Of a stretch of DNA of 64,000 nucleotides, positions 53,132 to 62,294 are shown one piece after another. A program made the position numbers and the translations under genes. The stretch spans positions 354,079-418,078 of the forward strand of contig NZ_SDIC01000004.1 of assembly GCF_004116405.1 (NCBI RefSeq). Direction: 5' to 3'. The number at the start of each line of letters is the position of its first letter. Position 1 is the stretch's first letter. Under the pieces are notes generated by a model. It saw nothing but the letters and a program-made list of their open reading frames with translations. It did not search any database and was not told where the DNA came from. Source of the stretch: Halegenticoccus tardaugens (lineage in GTDB: Archaea; Halobacteriota; Halobacteria; Halobacteriales; Haloferacaceae).

Positions 53132-54454
53132 TCACTGGCGGTCGTACGCGCCCTCCCGTCGCAGCTCGCCGCTTCGTCGCAGCACCACGGGCGTCCGGCA
53201 GACGCCGGGTGCGCCCGTCGCCTGCGGTATCGCGCAGTTGTTACAGCTCTCGCAGACGGCGACGGCGTCGGAACTCGGGTCGCGGTCGAGCAACCGCGCC
53301 GGAAGCCGCGGCTCGGCGTAAAAGGGTCGCGCCATCCCCGCGGCGTCGCAGGCCTGCTCCGCGTCCGACGCCGTATCGCCGAGCAGGCGGTCGATCTCGT
53401 CGCGGCTCCTGATCCCGCCCTCGGCCAACACCGGCACGTCGACCGCCCGCCGCACCGCGCGGCACAGGTCGGCGTTCCACGCCGGTTCGAAGCCGTACCG
53501 CCACGATTCGATCCGGGTGCCCATCGCGACCAGTCGCGCCCGAAGCCGACCGCCGAACGCCTCGGCGTACCCCTCCCGGAACCGCTCGTCGCGCCAGGCG
53601 CGGGCGGGGTGCGCCCCGCGGACGACGCTCATGTCCCAGAACACCGAGGCCCGGACGGGGACGAGCGCGTCGTAGCCGACGTCCGCGAGGCGACGGCAGA
53701 TCTCGACGGCGTCGACGGCCGAGAGGCGACGCCGGACGAACGGCGGCGCCTCGGTCTCGGCCGGCACCTTCGAGAGGAGCGGCACGTCGCCGGCCCGCTC
53801 GCGGATCTCGTCGTGGACGACCTCCAGAAAGCGGACGCCGTCGCCGAACTCGTCCGTCCGGCGGTTGTAGTACGGTGAGAGGAACTGTTGGACGATTCCC
53901 ATGTTCGCGCCGGCGAGGTGGATCGCGTCGTAGCCGGCGTCGACCGCGTAGGCGGCCGATCGGCCGAAGTCGGCCGCGAGCCCGTACACCTCCGCCGTCG
54001 ACAGGACGTGCGGATCGTACGAGAGGACGCCGCACCGATCGAGGAGCCGAAAGAACGCAGGCGGTCGGGAGACGGCGAGTTGCCGGAGGCCGGGGTGTGC
54101 GGCCCGGTAGCCGGCGTGCCACGTCTCCATGCTCCTGAGGCCGCCGTGTTCGAGCTGGATCGCGATGGCCGCGCCGTGGTCGTGGATCCGGTCCGTGAGC
54201 CGGGAGAGTCTGGCGACGAACGCGGGATCGTGGACCCGCGTCATGTTCGGGGCGGCGCAGCCGCCTTCCCCGCGGACGATCGTCGCCCCCTGACAGACGA
54301 GACCCGCGCCCGCCGCCGCGGCCGGTTCGAGGTCGGCGATCAGCGCGTCGACCGCGCCGTCGCCGTTGCCGGCGCACTCGAGCAGCGGCGCGCGGTAGAG
54401 CCGGTTTCGAATCCGGACGCCGCCGACGTCAAGGGGGTCCGACAGGCGTGGCAT
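53132..54454 (-). CDS. Old-Yellow-Enzyme-type NADH:flavin oxidoreductase with C-terminal Cys cluster
   Basis: 440 residues. FMN-binding TIM-barrel features include 'DVGGVRIRNRLYRAPLLECAGN', 'AIAIQLEHGG', 'YAVDAGYDAIHLAGANMGIV', 'QQFLSPYYNRRTDEFGD' and 'VDVPVLAEGGIRSRDEIDRL'. The end 'AVCESCNNCAIPQATGAPGVC' gives CxxC..C ligands of the type that hold a 4Fe-4S cluster in 2,4-dienoyl-CoA reductase relatives, but the extra NAD/FAD domains of those enzymes are missing. The usual HxxH/N active pair seems altered in the 'QLEHGG' region. Substrate unknown. Confidence 0.87.
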   Translation of the reverse strand: MPRLSDPLDVGGVRIRNRLYRAPLLECAGNGDGAVDALIADLEPAAAAGAGLVCQGATIVRGEGGCAAPNMTRVHDPAFVARLSRLTDRIHDHGAAIAIQLEHGGLRSMETWHAGYRAAHPGLRQLAVSRPPAFFRLLDRCGVLSYDPHVLSTAEVYGLAADFGRSAAYAVDAGYDAIHLAGANMGIVQQFLSPYYNRRTDEFGDGVRFLEVVHDEIRERAGDVPLLSKVPAETEAPPFVRRRLSAVDAVEICRRLADVGYDALVPVRASVFWDMSVVRGAHPARAWRDERFREGYAEAFGGRLRARLVAMGTRIESWRYGFEPAWNADLCRAVRRAVDVPVLAEGGIRSRDEIDRLLGDTASDAEQACDAAGMARPFYAEPRLPARLLDRDPSSDAVAVCESCNNCAIPQATGAPGVCRTPVVLRRSGELRREGAYDRQ

Positions 54455-54692
54455 GGTCGAACGTCGCGTTCGGCAGACAAAGGTGCTCGCGTCGACGAGG
54501 TCGGTTTCGCGTCCTCCCGGCAGAATCGGTCCATAAACTAATCATCGCGATATATAATGTCAAGGTGACGTTCCGAAAGCGTCCGCTCCGTCCGTCGCTA
54601 CTCCTGTGATCGAGGACGTGGCACGCTCGTTCGCGGAACGTCGCGTCGAAGAGGGGACGTCCCGGGCCGCGGAGGGCGTGGACTGCGCGGCG
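54455..54692. other. Intergenic region between the oxidoreductase gene and cox1 copy 2
   Basis: 238 bp with no supported gene. An AT-rich patch at 54533-54566 (CATAAACTAATCATCGCGATATATAATG) stands out; on the minus strand it offers TTTATGG and TTATATATC boxes, likely the oxidoreductase promoter with a leader of about 60-80 nt. Confidence 0.45.
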
Positions 54693-56426
54693 TCAACGAC
54701 GGATCCGCGTCCGCTCTTCGAGCCGCTTTTCGAACCACTGCCACTCGCGGGTGAACTGCCCCGATTCCTTCAGGTCCCACACGTCCGCGTCGGAGACGAT
54801 CTGACCGAGGCGGTACGACTGGAGCATGTTCACCATCCAGACGACGAGGCTGATCCCGAGGAGGAACGCCCCGACCGTCGACGCCTGCTGTAGCCCGACG
54901 AACTCCACCGGGTACGTCGCGGACCGACGCGGGAGACCGAACTGGCCGATCAAAAGCAACGGGAAGAAGGTGATCGGAACGCCGACGATGCTCATGAGCG
55001 CGTGGATGCGCGCGAGCGTCTGATCGTACATCCGGCCGGTGAGCAGCGGGAACCAGTAGTAGTTGGCGGCGAACATCGCAAAGGCGATGATGCCGACGAC
55101 GATGAAGTGGAAGTGACCCACCACGTAGTAGGTGTCGTGGAGTACGAGGTCGACCGGGATCGACGCCAGAAAGATCCCCGTCACGCCCCCGACGATGAAC
55201 AGCCCGATCCCACCCACGCAGAACAAGAGCGGGGCGTCGAGTCGAGGCCGACCGCCCCAGAGGGTGGCCATCCAGTTGAACACTTTGACGGCGCTCGGGA
55301 TGGCGATCGCGATCGAGACGGCCATGAAGCTGGCGCGGAGGCGGGGATCGATGCCGGTGGCGAACATGTGGTGGGCCCAGACGCCGAACGACAGCACCCC
55401 GATCGCCAGCGTCGAGTACACCACGAACTTGAAGCCGAACAGCCGTCGTCCCGCGAACTTCGGCAGGATCAGGCTGATCAGGCCGGCGGCAGGGAGAAAG
55501 AGGATGTAGACCTCGGGGTGGCCGAAGAACCAGAACAGGTGCTGCCAGAGGATGGGCGAGCCGCCCTCGACCGCGAAGAACGTCGTTCCGAAATTCCGGT
55601 CCAGGAGCAGCATGAGCAGCGCGCTGCCGAGCACGGGAAACGCGAACACGATGATGCCGCTCGTCGTGAGCATCGTCCACGTGAAGATGTCGACGTCCGC
55701 CCACGTGGTGTCCGAGTCGCGTTCCGTGAAGACGGTCACGATGATGTTGATCGCGGCCATCAGCGTCGCCAATCCGCTCAGGTGTAACCCGAGCAGCATG
55801 AAGTCGATCTGGGGGTTCGCCATCTGCGCCGACAGCGGCGTGTACATCGTCCAACCGAGCCCCGGCGGCGGGAAGGCGAACAGGACGTCCAGCGGAAGCC
55901 CGACGGCGGCGAGCACCTTCCCGAGCATCTCCGTGATGAGCCCGCCGCGGGCGAGGAGAAGCGACGGTGGGAGGAGCCAGAAGGCGATGGCGTTGATGCG
56001 GGGGAAGGCCATGTCGTCCGCGCCGACGAGGATCGGCACGAAGTAGTTCGCGAGCCCCGTGAACACCGGCGTCACGAAGAAAAACAACATGGTGATCCCG
56101 TGCAGCGTGAACACGGCGTTGTACGTCTCCGCGTTCCACACGTCGGTCGTGGGCGTAAACAGCTCCGCCCGGATCATCATCCCGTCGGTCGCGCCCCACA
56201 GCCCGGCGGCGATGCCGAAGATGATGTAGAGGACGCCGATGTCCTTGTGGTCGACGGTGGTGAGCCAGCGGAAGACGCCGGCGGGTTTTTCGGTCTCGAA
56301 GATCGATCCGGGGAGGTAGCCGCCGTCGGAGGCGACGTCGTCGGCCGCGCCGCCGCGGTGGATCGCGACGGCCGCGAGGACGCAAAGCAACGCCGTGACG
56401 ACGAGGAGTCCGGAGAGCAGCTCCAT
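54693..56426 (-). CDS. Cytochrome c oxidase subunit I (haem-copper oxidase), copy 2
   Basis: 577-residue paralogue of the 23814 gene. The type A catalytic set is intact: 'LHGITMLFF' haem ligand, 'GADDMAFPRIN' D-channel, 'FFGHPEVYI' with Glu and Tyr, 'WAHHMF', 'IPSAVKVFNW' K-channel Lys and 'VVGHFHFIV'. It differs from copy 1 mainly in the periplasmic loop (EMLGKVLAAVGLPLDVLFAF), in 'LPAAGLISLILPKFAG', and in a shorter C-terminal tail. GGGAGGAGG lies about 10 nt before the ATG. No other oxidase subunit gene is adjacent. It may serve a different terminal oxidase, or provide an alternative subunit I. Confidence 0.95.
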   Translation of the reverse strand: MELLSGLLVVTALLCVLAAVAIHRGGAADDVASDGGYLPGSIFETEKPAGVFRWLTTVDHKDIGVLYIIFGIAAGLWGATDGMMIRAELFTPTTDVWNAETYNAVFTLHGITMLFFFVTPVFTGLANYFVPILVGADDMAFPRINAIAFWLLPPSLLLARGGLITEMLGKVLAAVGLPLDVLFAFPPPGLGWTMYTPLSAQMANPQIDFMLLGLHLSGLATLMAAINIIVTVFTERDSDTTWADVDIFTWTMLTTSGIIVFAFPVLGSALLMLLLDRNFGTTFFAVEGGSPILWQHLFWFFGHPEVYILFLPAAGLISLILPKFAGRRLFGFKFVVYSTLAIGVLSFGVWAHHMFATGIDPRLRASFMAVSIAIAIPSAVKVFNWMATLWGGRPRLDAPLLFCVGGIGLFIVGGVTGIFLASIPVDLVLHDTYYVVGHFHFIVVGIIAFAMFAANYYWFPLLTGRMYDQTLARIHALMSIVGVPITFFPLLLIGQFGLPRRSATYPVEFVGLQQASTVGAFLLGISLVVWMVNMLQSYRLGQIVSDADVWDLKESGQFTREWQWFEKRLEERTRIRR

Positions 56427-56613
56427 TACGAACGCCTCCTCCCGTCGGTCGGAGTTCGGAGAAACGCGTTTCGAGGGGACACGTCCGTCCCGTAGGACCG
56501 AAAGCGCAAATACCTACACTCTCGACGGCCCTACTGACTGTTTTTGATCTCGAACAGTCTCGCGTGTCGGGCCGGTTCGAGGGTGGCAGCTCCGCTTCGA
56601 TTCGCCGCCCGCG
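56427..56613. other. Intergenic region between cox1 copy 2 and ogt
   Basis: 187 bp. On the minus strand a ribosome-binding-like GGGAGGAGG precedes cox1, and a TATA-like GGTATTTGC lies near 56510. Nothing else is recognised. Confidence 0.4.
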
Positions 56614-57009
56614 TTACGGTGACGCGCGCTCGTGCGCGAGCAGCCGCGCCTTCAGATCGAGGGCGCGCTCGCCGCCGGCGGAGAAGCCGCCGAGCGAGTC
56701 GCTGCCGACGATCCGGTGACAGGGAACGACGAGCGGCACCGGGTTTCGACCGCAGGCCTGCCCGACCGCAACCGCGGCGGTGTCGAGTTCCGCCGCGACG
56801 TCGCCGTAGGTCCGCGTCTCGCCGTACGGGATCCGGCGCATTCGATCCATCACGTCGCCCGTCAGCCCCTCCGGAACGGTCACGGTGAGGTCGAACGCGG
56901 TCAGGTCGCCGCGCTCGTACGCCGCGACCTGGCGTCGGATCTCCGCCGGGGATTCCGCGACCGCGGTCTCGTCGAGTTCGACCTCGACGCCGAACACCTC
57001 GACGTTCAT
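56614..57009 (-). CDS. ogt: Methylated-DNA--protein-cysteine methyltransferase
   Basis: 131 residues. The active-site signature is 'PLVVPCHRIVGSDSLGGFSAGG' in two parts: PCHRI, then GGFSGG-like. The recognition helix 'TRTYGDVAAELDTAAVAVGQACGRNP' is typical of O6-alkylguanine repair proteins. The N-terminal domain is reduced. It transfers alkyl groups from O6-guanine to its Cys in a suicide reaction. The start at 57009 gives MNVEVFGVEVELD and overlaps the alkA stop by 4 bp, so the two alkylation-repair genes are translationally coupled. Confidence 0.94.
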   Translation of the reverse strand: MNVEVFGVEVELDETAVAESPAEIRRQVAAYERGDLTAFDLTVTVPEGLTGDVMDRMRRIPYGETRTYGDVAAELDTAAVAVGQACGRNPVPLVVPCHRIVGSDSLGGFSAGGERALDLKARLLAHERASP

Positions 57010-57581
57010 CCGATCCCGCCCCCGTCGTACGCCCGCCAGAGGTACAGACAGGCGACGCTCCGGTGGGGCCGCCACGCCTCCGCGCGGTCGACCATCTCCT
57101 CGCGGGTGAGCTCGTCGCCGAAGAGGTGGCGCATGCCGTTTCTGACGCCGAGATCCTCGACCGGGAAGACGTCCTCGCGCCCGAGCGCGAACATGAGGAA
57201 CATCTTCGCCGTCCACGTACCGACGCCGCGGATCTCGGTCAGTTCGGCGACGACCTCCTCATCGGTCATTTCGACGAACGTCTCGCGCGTCAGATCACCC
57301 TCGACGAACGCCCGGGCCACGTTCTGTACGTACTCGACCTTCTGCGCGGAGAGACCGACCGCCGCGAGATCGTCCTCGTCGGCCCGGAGGAGCGTCTCGG
57401 GCGCGATCTCGAACCGGTCGAACAGTCGCTCGCGGATCGCGGCCGCCGAGGCGGTCGAAATCTGCTGGTTGACGATCGAGACGACGAGTCGCTCGAACGG
57501 GTCTGCCGCCGGTTCGAGTTCGAGCGGTCCGTGTCGCTCGACGAGCGCCGCAATTTCGGGATCCTCTCTGAGTGCCTGCAT
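57006..57581 (-). CDS. alkA: DNA-3-methyladenine glycosylase (AlkA-type HhH-GPD)
   Basis: 191 residues. HhH-GPD features: 'FERLVVSIVNQQISTASAAA', helix-hairpin-helix 'VAELTEIRGVGTWTAKMFLM' and the catalytic Asp region 'FALGREDVFPVEDLGVRNGM'. It excises alkylated bases in base-excision repair. ATG at 57581 is chosen; an in-frame TTG at 57626 would add 15 residues. Paired with ogt in a 4-bp overlap. Confidence 0.93.
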   Translation of the reverse strand: MQALREDPEIAALVERHGPLELEPAADPFERLVVSIVNQQISTASAAAIRERLFDRFEIAPETLLRADEDDLAAVGLSAQKVEYVQNVARAFVEGDLTRETFVEMTDEEVVAELTEIRGVGTWTAKMFLMFALGREDVFPVEDLGVRNGMRHLFGDELTREEMVDRAEAWRPHRSVACLYLWRAYDGGGIG

Positions 57582-57692
57582 CGACTGTTCGGACGGAGGG
57601 TCTCCGGCGACAAAACCGTGTGCCAAGCGGGGCGGAAGTGAACGACCGCCCGTCTTCGCTCACTGCGTGTGCGCCGTTTCGCCGGCGACGGT

Positions 57693-58196
57693 TCAAATCA
57701 CCTCGTCGGCGACTCGCCGGATCGCTTCGAACTGCTCGTCGTTGTACGCGATGAACCGCACGTCTTCGAGCGAGCGCGGCTCGAAGTCCCGGATCGACTC
57801 GCAGACGATGCGCGCACCCTCCTCCAGCGGGAACCCCGCAACCCCGCACCCGAGCGCGGGGACGACGAGCGATCGACAGCCGCGCTCGTCGGCGGCCGCG
57901 AGCGCGTTGCGCGTCGCGTCGCGAATGCTCTCCGCCGTCGCCCTCCCGTCGCCGCCGTGCGGCATGGCCGCGGCGTGGACGACGTACTCGGCGTCGAGGT
58001 CGTAGGCGTCCGTGACCGCCGCCTCGCCCAGGTCGACCGGCCCCTTCCCCATCGCTTCCTCGTTTATCTGCCCGCCCGCGGCGCGGCGGAGCGCGCCCGC
58101 GACGCCGGATCCCATTCGAAGGCTCGTCCCCGCGGCGTTGACGAGCGCGTCGGCCTCCTGTTCGGCGATGTCTCCCCGGACGACGGCGAATTTCAT
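57693..58196 (-). CDS. Macro-domain (ADP-ribose-binding) protein
   Basis: 167 residues. 'VVRGDIAEQEADALVNAAGTSLRMGSGVAGALRRAAG' (in parts: GDI, VNAAG, MGSGVAGAL), 'VVHAAAMPHGGDG' and 'SLVVPALGCGVAGFPLEEGA' match the macro domain. Such proteins hydrolyse ADP-ribose adducts or O-acetyl-ADP-ribose. It lies just upstream of alkA on the same strand with 111 bp between, so a repair or stress context is plausible. Confidence 0.93.
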   Translation of the reverse strand: MKFAVVRGDIAEQEADALVNAAGTSLRMGSGVAGALRRAAGGQINEEAMGKGPVDLGEAAVTDAYDLDAEYVVHAAAMPHGGDGRATAESIRDATRNALAAADERGCRSLVVPALGCGVAGFPLEEGARIVCESIRDFEPRSLEDVRFIAYNDEQFEAIRRVADEVI

Positions 58197-58311
58197 ATCG
58201 CGCCATTCGGTTTCAGATCAAAAAAGCGTGGGTGGTCGCCCGCGTGGCCTCACCCCCACGGCGAATGCCGTTCGGTCGTCTCACCCTCGCGACGACCGTC
58301 GCTCGGTCGTC

Positions 58312-60432
58312 TCACCCGCCGCGTTCGTCGTCCGCGGGATCGTGACGCTCGTACCACGCCGTGATCTCTTCCAGCCGGTGGACCGCGCGATCCGGCGCGC
58401 CGACGTCGTGGCGCTCGTCGGGGTAGACGACGAGTTTCGCGTCGACGCCCCGTTTTTTCGCGCTGACGTACAGCTGCTCGGACTGCGAGGGCGGACAGCG
58501 CCAGTCCTCCCCGCCGGCCATCACGAGGAGCGGCGTGTCGACGTTCCCGACGTCGGTGATGCTCGACGCGGCGCGGAACGCGTCGCCGTCCTCCCACGGG
58601 AGGCCGAACTCGGACTCGGTCCAGACGTGGCTGTCGTCGGTGCCGAATGCCGATCGGAGGTCGTAGATGCCGTGCTCCGGCGCGGCGGCGGTGAGCAGAT
58701 CCGTCTGCGTGACGAGGTACCCCTGCGCGATGCCGCCGTAGGAGAACCCGTAGCCGAACACGCGATCGGGGTCGGCCCACCCGCGGTCGACCAGATCCTC
58801 CACCCCGGCGACGATGTCCTCGACTTCGGCGGTGCCCCACCGGCCCCAGAGTTCTTCGGCGAACGCGCGCCCGTACGAGGAGCTCCCGCGGTAGTTCGGT
58901 CGGAAGATCGCGTACCCGCGGCTCGCAAGCGCGGCGTGCGCGAAGTCGAAGACCGGTTCGTCGTAGGAGATCGGGCCGCCGTGGATCGCGACGACGAGCG
59001 GGAGCGGATCGGACTCGTCCGGGTCGACGTCGGCGGGGTGGTAGAACAGCCCGCCGACGTCCCACCCCGAGCTTTCGAAGGTGACGCGCCGACACTCGGG
59101 CATCGAGCGATCGTCGAGAAAACGATCGTTGACGGCCGAGAGACGGCGGAGCGACGCCGGATCGCTCTCCGCCTTCAGGTCGGCCGCGTCGATCGCGAAG
59201 ACGTCCGTTCCCTCGCTCGGGTGAGAGAACGCGAACGCCGCGGTTCCCCCGGCGAGGTCGAACCCCTGGATAGCGCGGTCGTCGCCCTGCGCGCCGAAGA
59301 CGCGTTCGACTCGGCCGTCGGTCCCGGCGCGGACGAGGCGGCTGCGACCCTCGTCGGCGACGAGCGCGTAGATCGCGTCGGCGGCCCACGCCGGCTCGGC
59401 ACCTCTCGCCAGCGTCCGGTCGAGCTCCTCCGTGAGCGGCTCGAACTCGCCGTCTTCGTGGAGGTACACCTGCGACGGGACGCACCAGTTCTCGGGGTCG
59501 CGCCCGAGAAACGCCAGCCGCCGGCCGTCGGGGCTCCACCGCGGCGCCCAGATCGTGAGCGTCGAGTCGGTGAGCTTCGTCAGGTCGCTCCCGTCCGGTT
59601 CGATCGCGTAGAGGTCGCGGACGAGCGTGTCGTCCGGGTTCTCGACGCGACAGGAGGTGAAGGCGATGCGGCCGTCCGGCCCCCAGACCGGGTCCATCCC
59701 ATAGACCGACTGGAACGCGCCGCCGCCGTGGGCGCCGTCGAGACGCGTCTCCGCGCCCGATTCGAGGTCGACGACGAAGAGGTACGTCTCCACCGTGTCG
59801 AGCCACCCCGCGCCGTCGACCTTGTGCTGCAGGCGCTCGGTCTCGATCGGCCCGCCGTCGCGGCGCGACCGCAGGTACGCTCGCTCCTCGTCGGTCGGGT
59901 CGCGCGCGGCGATCACGAGGCGGTCGCCGTCCGGCCCCCAGTCGAATCCGCTCACGCCCTCCTCGCGGTCCGTCACCTGCCGGGCGTCGCCGCCGAGGCG
60001 CAGATCGAACAGCCAGAGCTGCGTCTTCGGCTCCCCGTCGTCCGCGTCGTCGGTGCTCTCGTCGTCCCCCGCGCTCTCGGCCTCGTCGCGGTCGTTTTCG
60101 TCGCCCTCGCTCGCCTCTTCGTCACCGCGGTCTTCGTCGCTCCGGTCGTCTCGACCGACCCGCCGCTCGACGTCCTCCTCGCGGGCGGCGAGAAAGGCGA
60201 GGCGATCGCCGTCTGGGCTCCACTTCGGGGCGCTCGCGTCCGGCACGCGGGTGAGTCGGTGCGGGTCGCGACCGCCGTCGGCGGGGACGACGAACAGCGA
60301 GGCGACGTACTCGTCCTCGTCGGCGTCCGCCTCGACGGCGCAGAATGCGACCCGTTCCCCGTCGGGCGAGAGCGCGATCTCGGTGATCCGCGAGAGGTCG
60401 TACAGCGCGTCGAGCGGGATCGGTTCGGGCAT
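58312..60432 (-). CDS. S9-family (prolyl oligopeptidase-like) peptidase
   Basis: 706 residues. Residues 1-430 form a beta-propeller with TolB/WD40-like repeats ('APKWSPDGDRLAFLAARE', 'DWGPDGDRLVIAARD', 'APRWSPDGRRLAFLGRD'). The C-terminal alpha/beta-hydrolase has 'PLVVAIHGGPISYDEPVFDF', nucleophile Ser in 'GYGFSYGGIAQGYLVTQ' (GxSxGG), Asp in 'VMAGGEDWRCPP' and His in 'VVYPDERHDVG'. An acidic insertion (EEASEGDENDRDEAESAGDD) interrupts the propeller. No signal peptide, so cytosolic. Cleaves short peptides. Confidence 0.94.
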   Translation of the reverse strand: MPEPIPLDALYDLSRITEIALSPDGERVAFCAVEADADEDEYVASLFVVPADGGRDPHRLTRVPDASAPKWSPDGDRLAFLAAREEDVERRVGRDDRSDEDRGDEEASEGDENDRDEAESAGDDESTDDADDGEPKTQLWLFDLRLGGDARQVTDREEGVSGFDWGPDGDRLVIAARDPTDEERAYLRSRRDGGPIETERLQHKVDGAGWLDTVETYLFVVDLESGAETRLDGAHGGGAFQSVYGMDPVWGPDGRIAFTSCRVENPDDTLVRDLYAIEPDGSDLTKLTDSTLTIWAPRWSPDGRRLAFLGRDPENWCVPSQVYLHEDGEFEPLTEELDRTLARGAEPAWAADAIYALVADEGRSRLVRAGTDGRVERVFGAQGDDRAIQGFDLAGGTAAFAFSHPSEGTDVFAIDAADLKAESDPASLRRLSAVNDRFLDDRSMPECRRVTFESSGWDVGGLFYHPADVDPDESDPLPLVVAIHGGPISYDEPVFDFAHAALASRGYAIFRPNYRGSSSYGRAFAEELWGRWGTAEVEDIVAGVEDLVDRGWADPDRVFGYGFSYGGIAQGYLVTQTDLLTAAAPEHGIYDLRSAFGTDDSHVWTESEFGLPWEDGDAFRAASSITDVGNVDTPLLVMAGGEDWRCPPSQSEQLYVSAKKRGVDAKLVVYPDERHDVGAPDRAVHRLEEITAWYERHDPADDERGG

Positions 60433-60576
60433 GGTGTCCGGTGCGGGCGCGGCGCGAAATAACTTACCGCGCGGAGCGCGCCGCCGTCGCGTTTCCCTTC
60501 GAGGGCGCTCGGCCGCTCCGCGTGGTCATCGGTCGCGTCCGAACGCCTCATGTGCGAGCGCCGACTTCCGTCCCTC

Positions 60577-61353
60577 ATGAACGATCGGATCCCCGTTCGG
60601 CGGCTGGCCGACGTCGCGGTCGAGGCCGCCCGGGCCGGGGGGACGTTCCTCGCCGCCGAGTTCCGGAACGGCGAGGTGGAGGCGACGTACGGCACCGACG
60701 ACGTGAAGGCCGCGGTCGACCGGGACGCCGAACGGCGCGTCGTGCGGACGATTCGCGAGGCGTTCCCCGACCACGCCTACCACGGCGAGGAGTCGGGGCG
60801 GAACGGCGACCACGAGTACCGCTGGGTCGTCGACCCGCTCGACGGCACGAACAACTTCGCCAGCGGCCTGCCCTCCTTCGCGACGGCCGTCGCGGCGCTC
60901 CGGGACGGAGAGCCCGTCGCGAGCGCGATCCACGAACCGCTGCCGGGGACGACGTACCGGGCGGAGGTCGGCGGGGGCGCGACCGCGAACGGCGAACCGA
61001 TCGCCGCCGACAGCGACCTGCCGCTCGACCGCGGTACCGTCTCGTTGGTCGTCGGCCTCTCGGCGATCCGCGACCCCGAGCGGCGCGCGGCGGCGGCGCG
61101 CATCGAGGACGCGCTCTCGACGCGGTGCAAGCGGGTGCTCCAGACGTGGTCCCCCTGCGTCGACTGGGGGCTCGTCGCCCGCGGATCGCTGGAGGGAATC
61201 GTCTGCTACCACCCCGACGTCTACGAACAGTACGCCGGCGAACTCCTCGCCGCCGAGGCGGGCGTCGAATCCGAGGCGCGCGACGGCGTGTACGTCGGCG
61301 CGAGCGCCGCCGACGTCGTCGACGCGCTGTGGGACGCGGTCGAGGCGGCGTGA
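60577..61353 (+). CDS. Inositol-monophosphatase-family phosphatase
   Basis: 258 residues. Metal-binding motifs 'AYHGEESGRNGDHEY' (EE), 'RWVVDPLDGTNNFASGLP' (DPLDGT) and 'QTWSPCVDWGLVARGSLEG' (late Asp) are intact. Archaeal members act on inositol-1-phosphate and/or fructose-1,6-bisphosphate. ATG at 60577 (MNDRIPVRRL) is preferred over the upstream ATG at 60550, which adds a short unlike segment. It is divergent from the S9 peptidase gene. Confidence 0.92.
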   Translation: MNDRIPVRRLADVAVEAARAGGTFLAAEFRNGEVEATYGTDDVKAAVDRDAERRVVRTIREAFPDHAYHGEESGRNGDHEYRWVVDPLDGTNNFASGLPSFATAVAALRDGEPVASAIHEPLPGTTYRAEVGGGATANGEPIAADSDLPLDRGTVSLVVGLSAIRDPERRAAAARIEDALSTRCKRVLQTWSPCVDWGLVARGSLEGIVCYHPDVYEQYAGELLAAEAGVESEARDGVYVGASAADVVDALWDAVEAA

Positions 61354-61437
61354 GCGGTCGAAGGAGCGCGATCCCTGACCGGATTCGCCGCCGCCGTCGG
61401 CGGTAAGGGAAAGTACGTGACGGACGTAGCGATCGGC

Positions 61438-62133
61438 ATGCTCGATCGCGCGCTCGTCTCGATGACGTGGCGGGACGTCCGCTTCGCCCACTGGCGGGTC
61501 TCCCCCGAAGCGATCCGCCCGCACCTGCCCGACGCCCTCGTCGCGGCCACGTACGACGGCGACGCGTGGCTCAGCGTCGTCGCGCTCGTCATGACGGACG
61601 TCCGCCCGCGTGGATCGCCGATCGGACGAACGTTCCCGCAGGTCAACCTCCGGACGTACGTCGAACCGCGGTCCGGCGGGGAGCGCGGCCTGTACTTTCT
61701 CAGCCTCGACGCGGGCGATCCGATCGGCGCGGCGGTCGTCCGCCGGTCGTTCTCGCTCCCCTGCTACGCCGCCGAGTCGCGCGCGGTTCGGCTCGACGAC
61801 GCCGTCCGGTTCGCGAGCCGCCGGACGACCCGCGACGCGCCCCCGGCGCGGTTCGACGCCACCTCGCGCCCGACCGGCGAGGCGTTCGAACCGGAACCGG
61901 GCTCCCGCGACGCGTTTCTCGCGGAGACGTACCGATCGTACGTCGAACGCGGCGGCCGCCTCTACCGGTTCGAGGTCCGACACGCCTCGTGGTCGCTGAC
62001 GCCGGCGACGCTCGACGTGCACTCGAACACGCTCTTCGAGGCGGCCGGAGTCGAGCGGCCGGACGGGTCGCCGCTCGTCCACGCGGCCGAACCGAGGGAC
62101 GTCGTCGCCGGCTGGATCGGCCGCGCCGACTGA
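61438..62133 (+). CDS. DUF2071 (YqjF-like) protein
   Basis: 231 residues. Conserved pattern: 'WRDVRFAHWRVSPEAIRPHLPDAL' (in parts), 'DAWLSVVALVMTDVRPRG', 'FPQVNLRTYVE', 'GLYFLSLDAGDPIGAAVVRR' and 'LPCYAAE'. These define the DUF2071/YqjF family, whose function is unknown. ATG at 61438 gives MLDRALVSMTW; a GTG at 61417 would add seven residues. Confidence 0.88.
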   Translation: MLDRALVSMTWRDVRFAHWRVSPEAIRPHLPDALVAATYDGDAWLSVVALVMTDVRPRGSPIGRTFPQVNLRTYVEPRSGGERGLYFLSLDAGDPIGAAVVRRSFSLPCYAAESRAVRLDDAVRFASRRTTRDAPPARFDATSRPTGEAFEPEPGSRDAFLAETYRSYVERGGRLYRFEVRHASWSLTPATLDVHSNTLFEAAGVERPDGSPLVHAAEPRDVVAGWIGRAD

Positions 62134-62156
62134 TCGCGGTCGTCTCGATACCGCTT

Positions 62157-62228
62157 GGTACCGCTCCGGAATTTCGTCTCGGTACCGCCCCGGAACTCCG
62201 GCTCGGTACCGCTCCGGAAACTACGTCG
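62157..62228 (+). repeat. Three tandem ~24-bp repeats
   Basis: Copies of GGTACCGCTCCGGAATTTCG, GGTACCGCCCCGGAACTCCG and GGTACCGCTCCGGAAACTAC start at 62157, 62181 and 62205. Each opens with the KpnI-like palindrome GGTACC and contains TCCGGA or CCGGAA. They lie between the DUF2071 gene and the next AT-rich patch. Confidence 0.75.
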
Positions 62229-62294
62229 CGCTCCCCAGCGATACGTAACATATATCGGACATCTTTATGCGGGTGGCGGGCGTGCGATCGTTCG

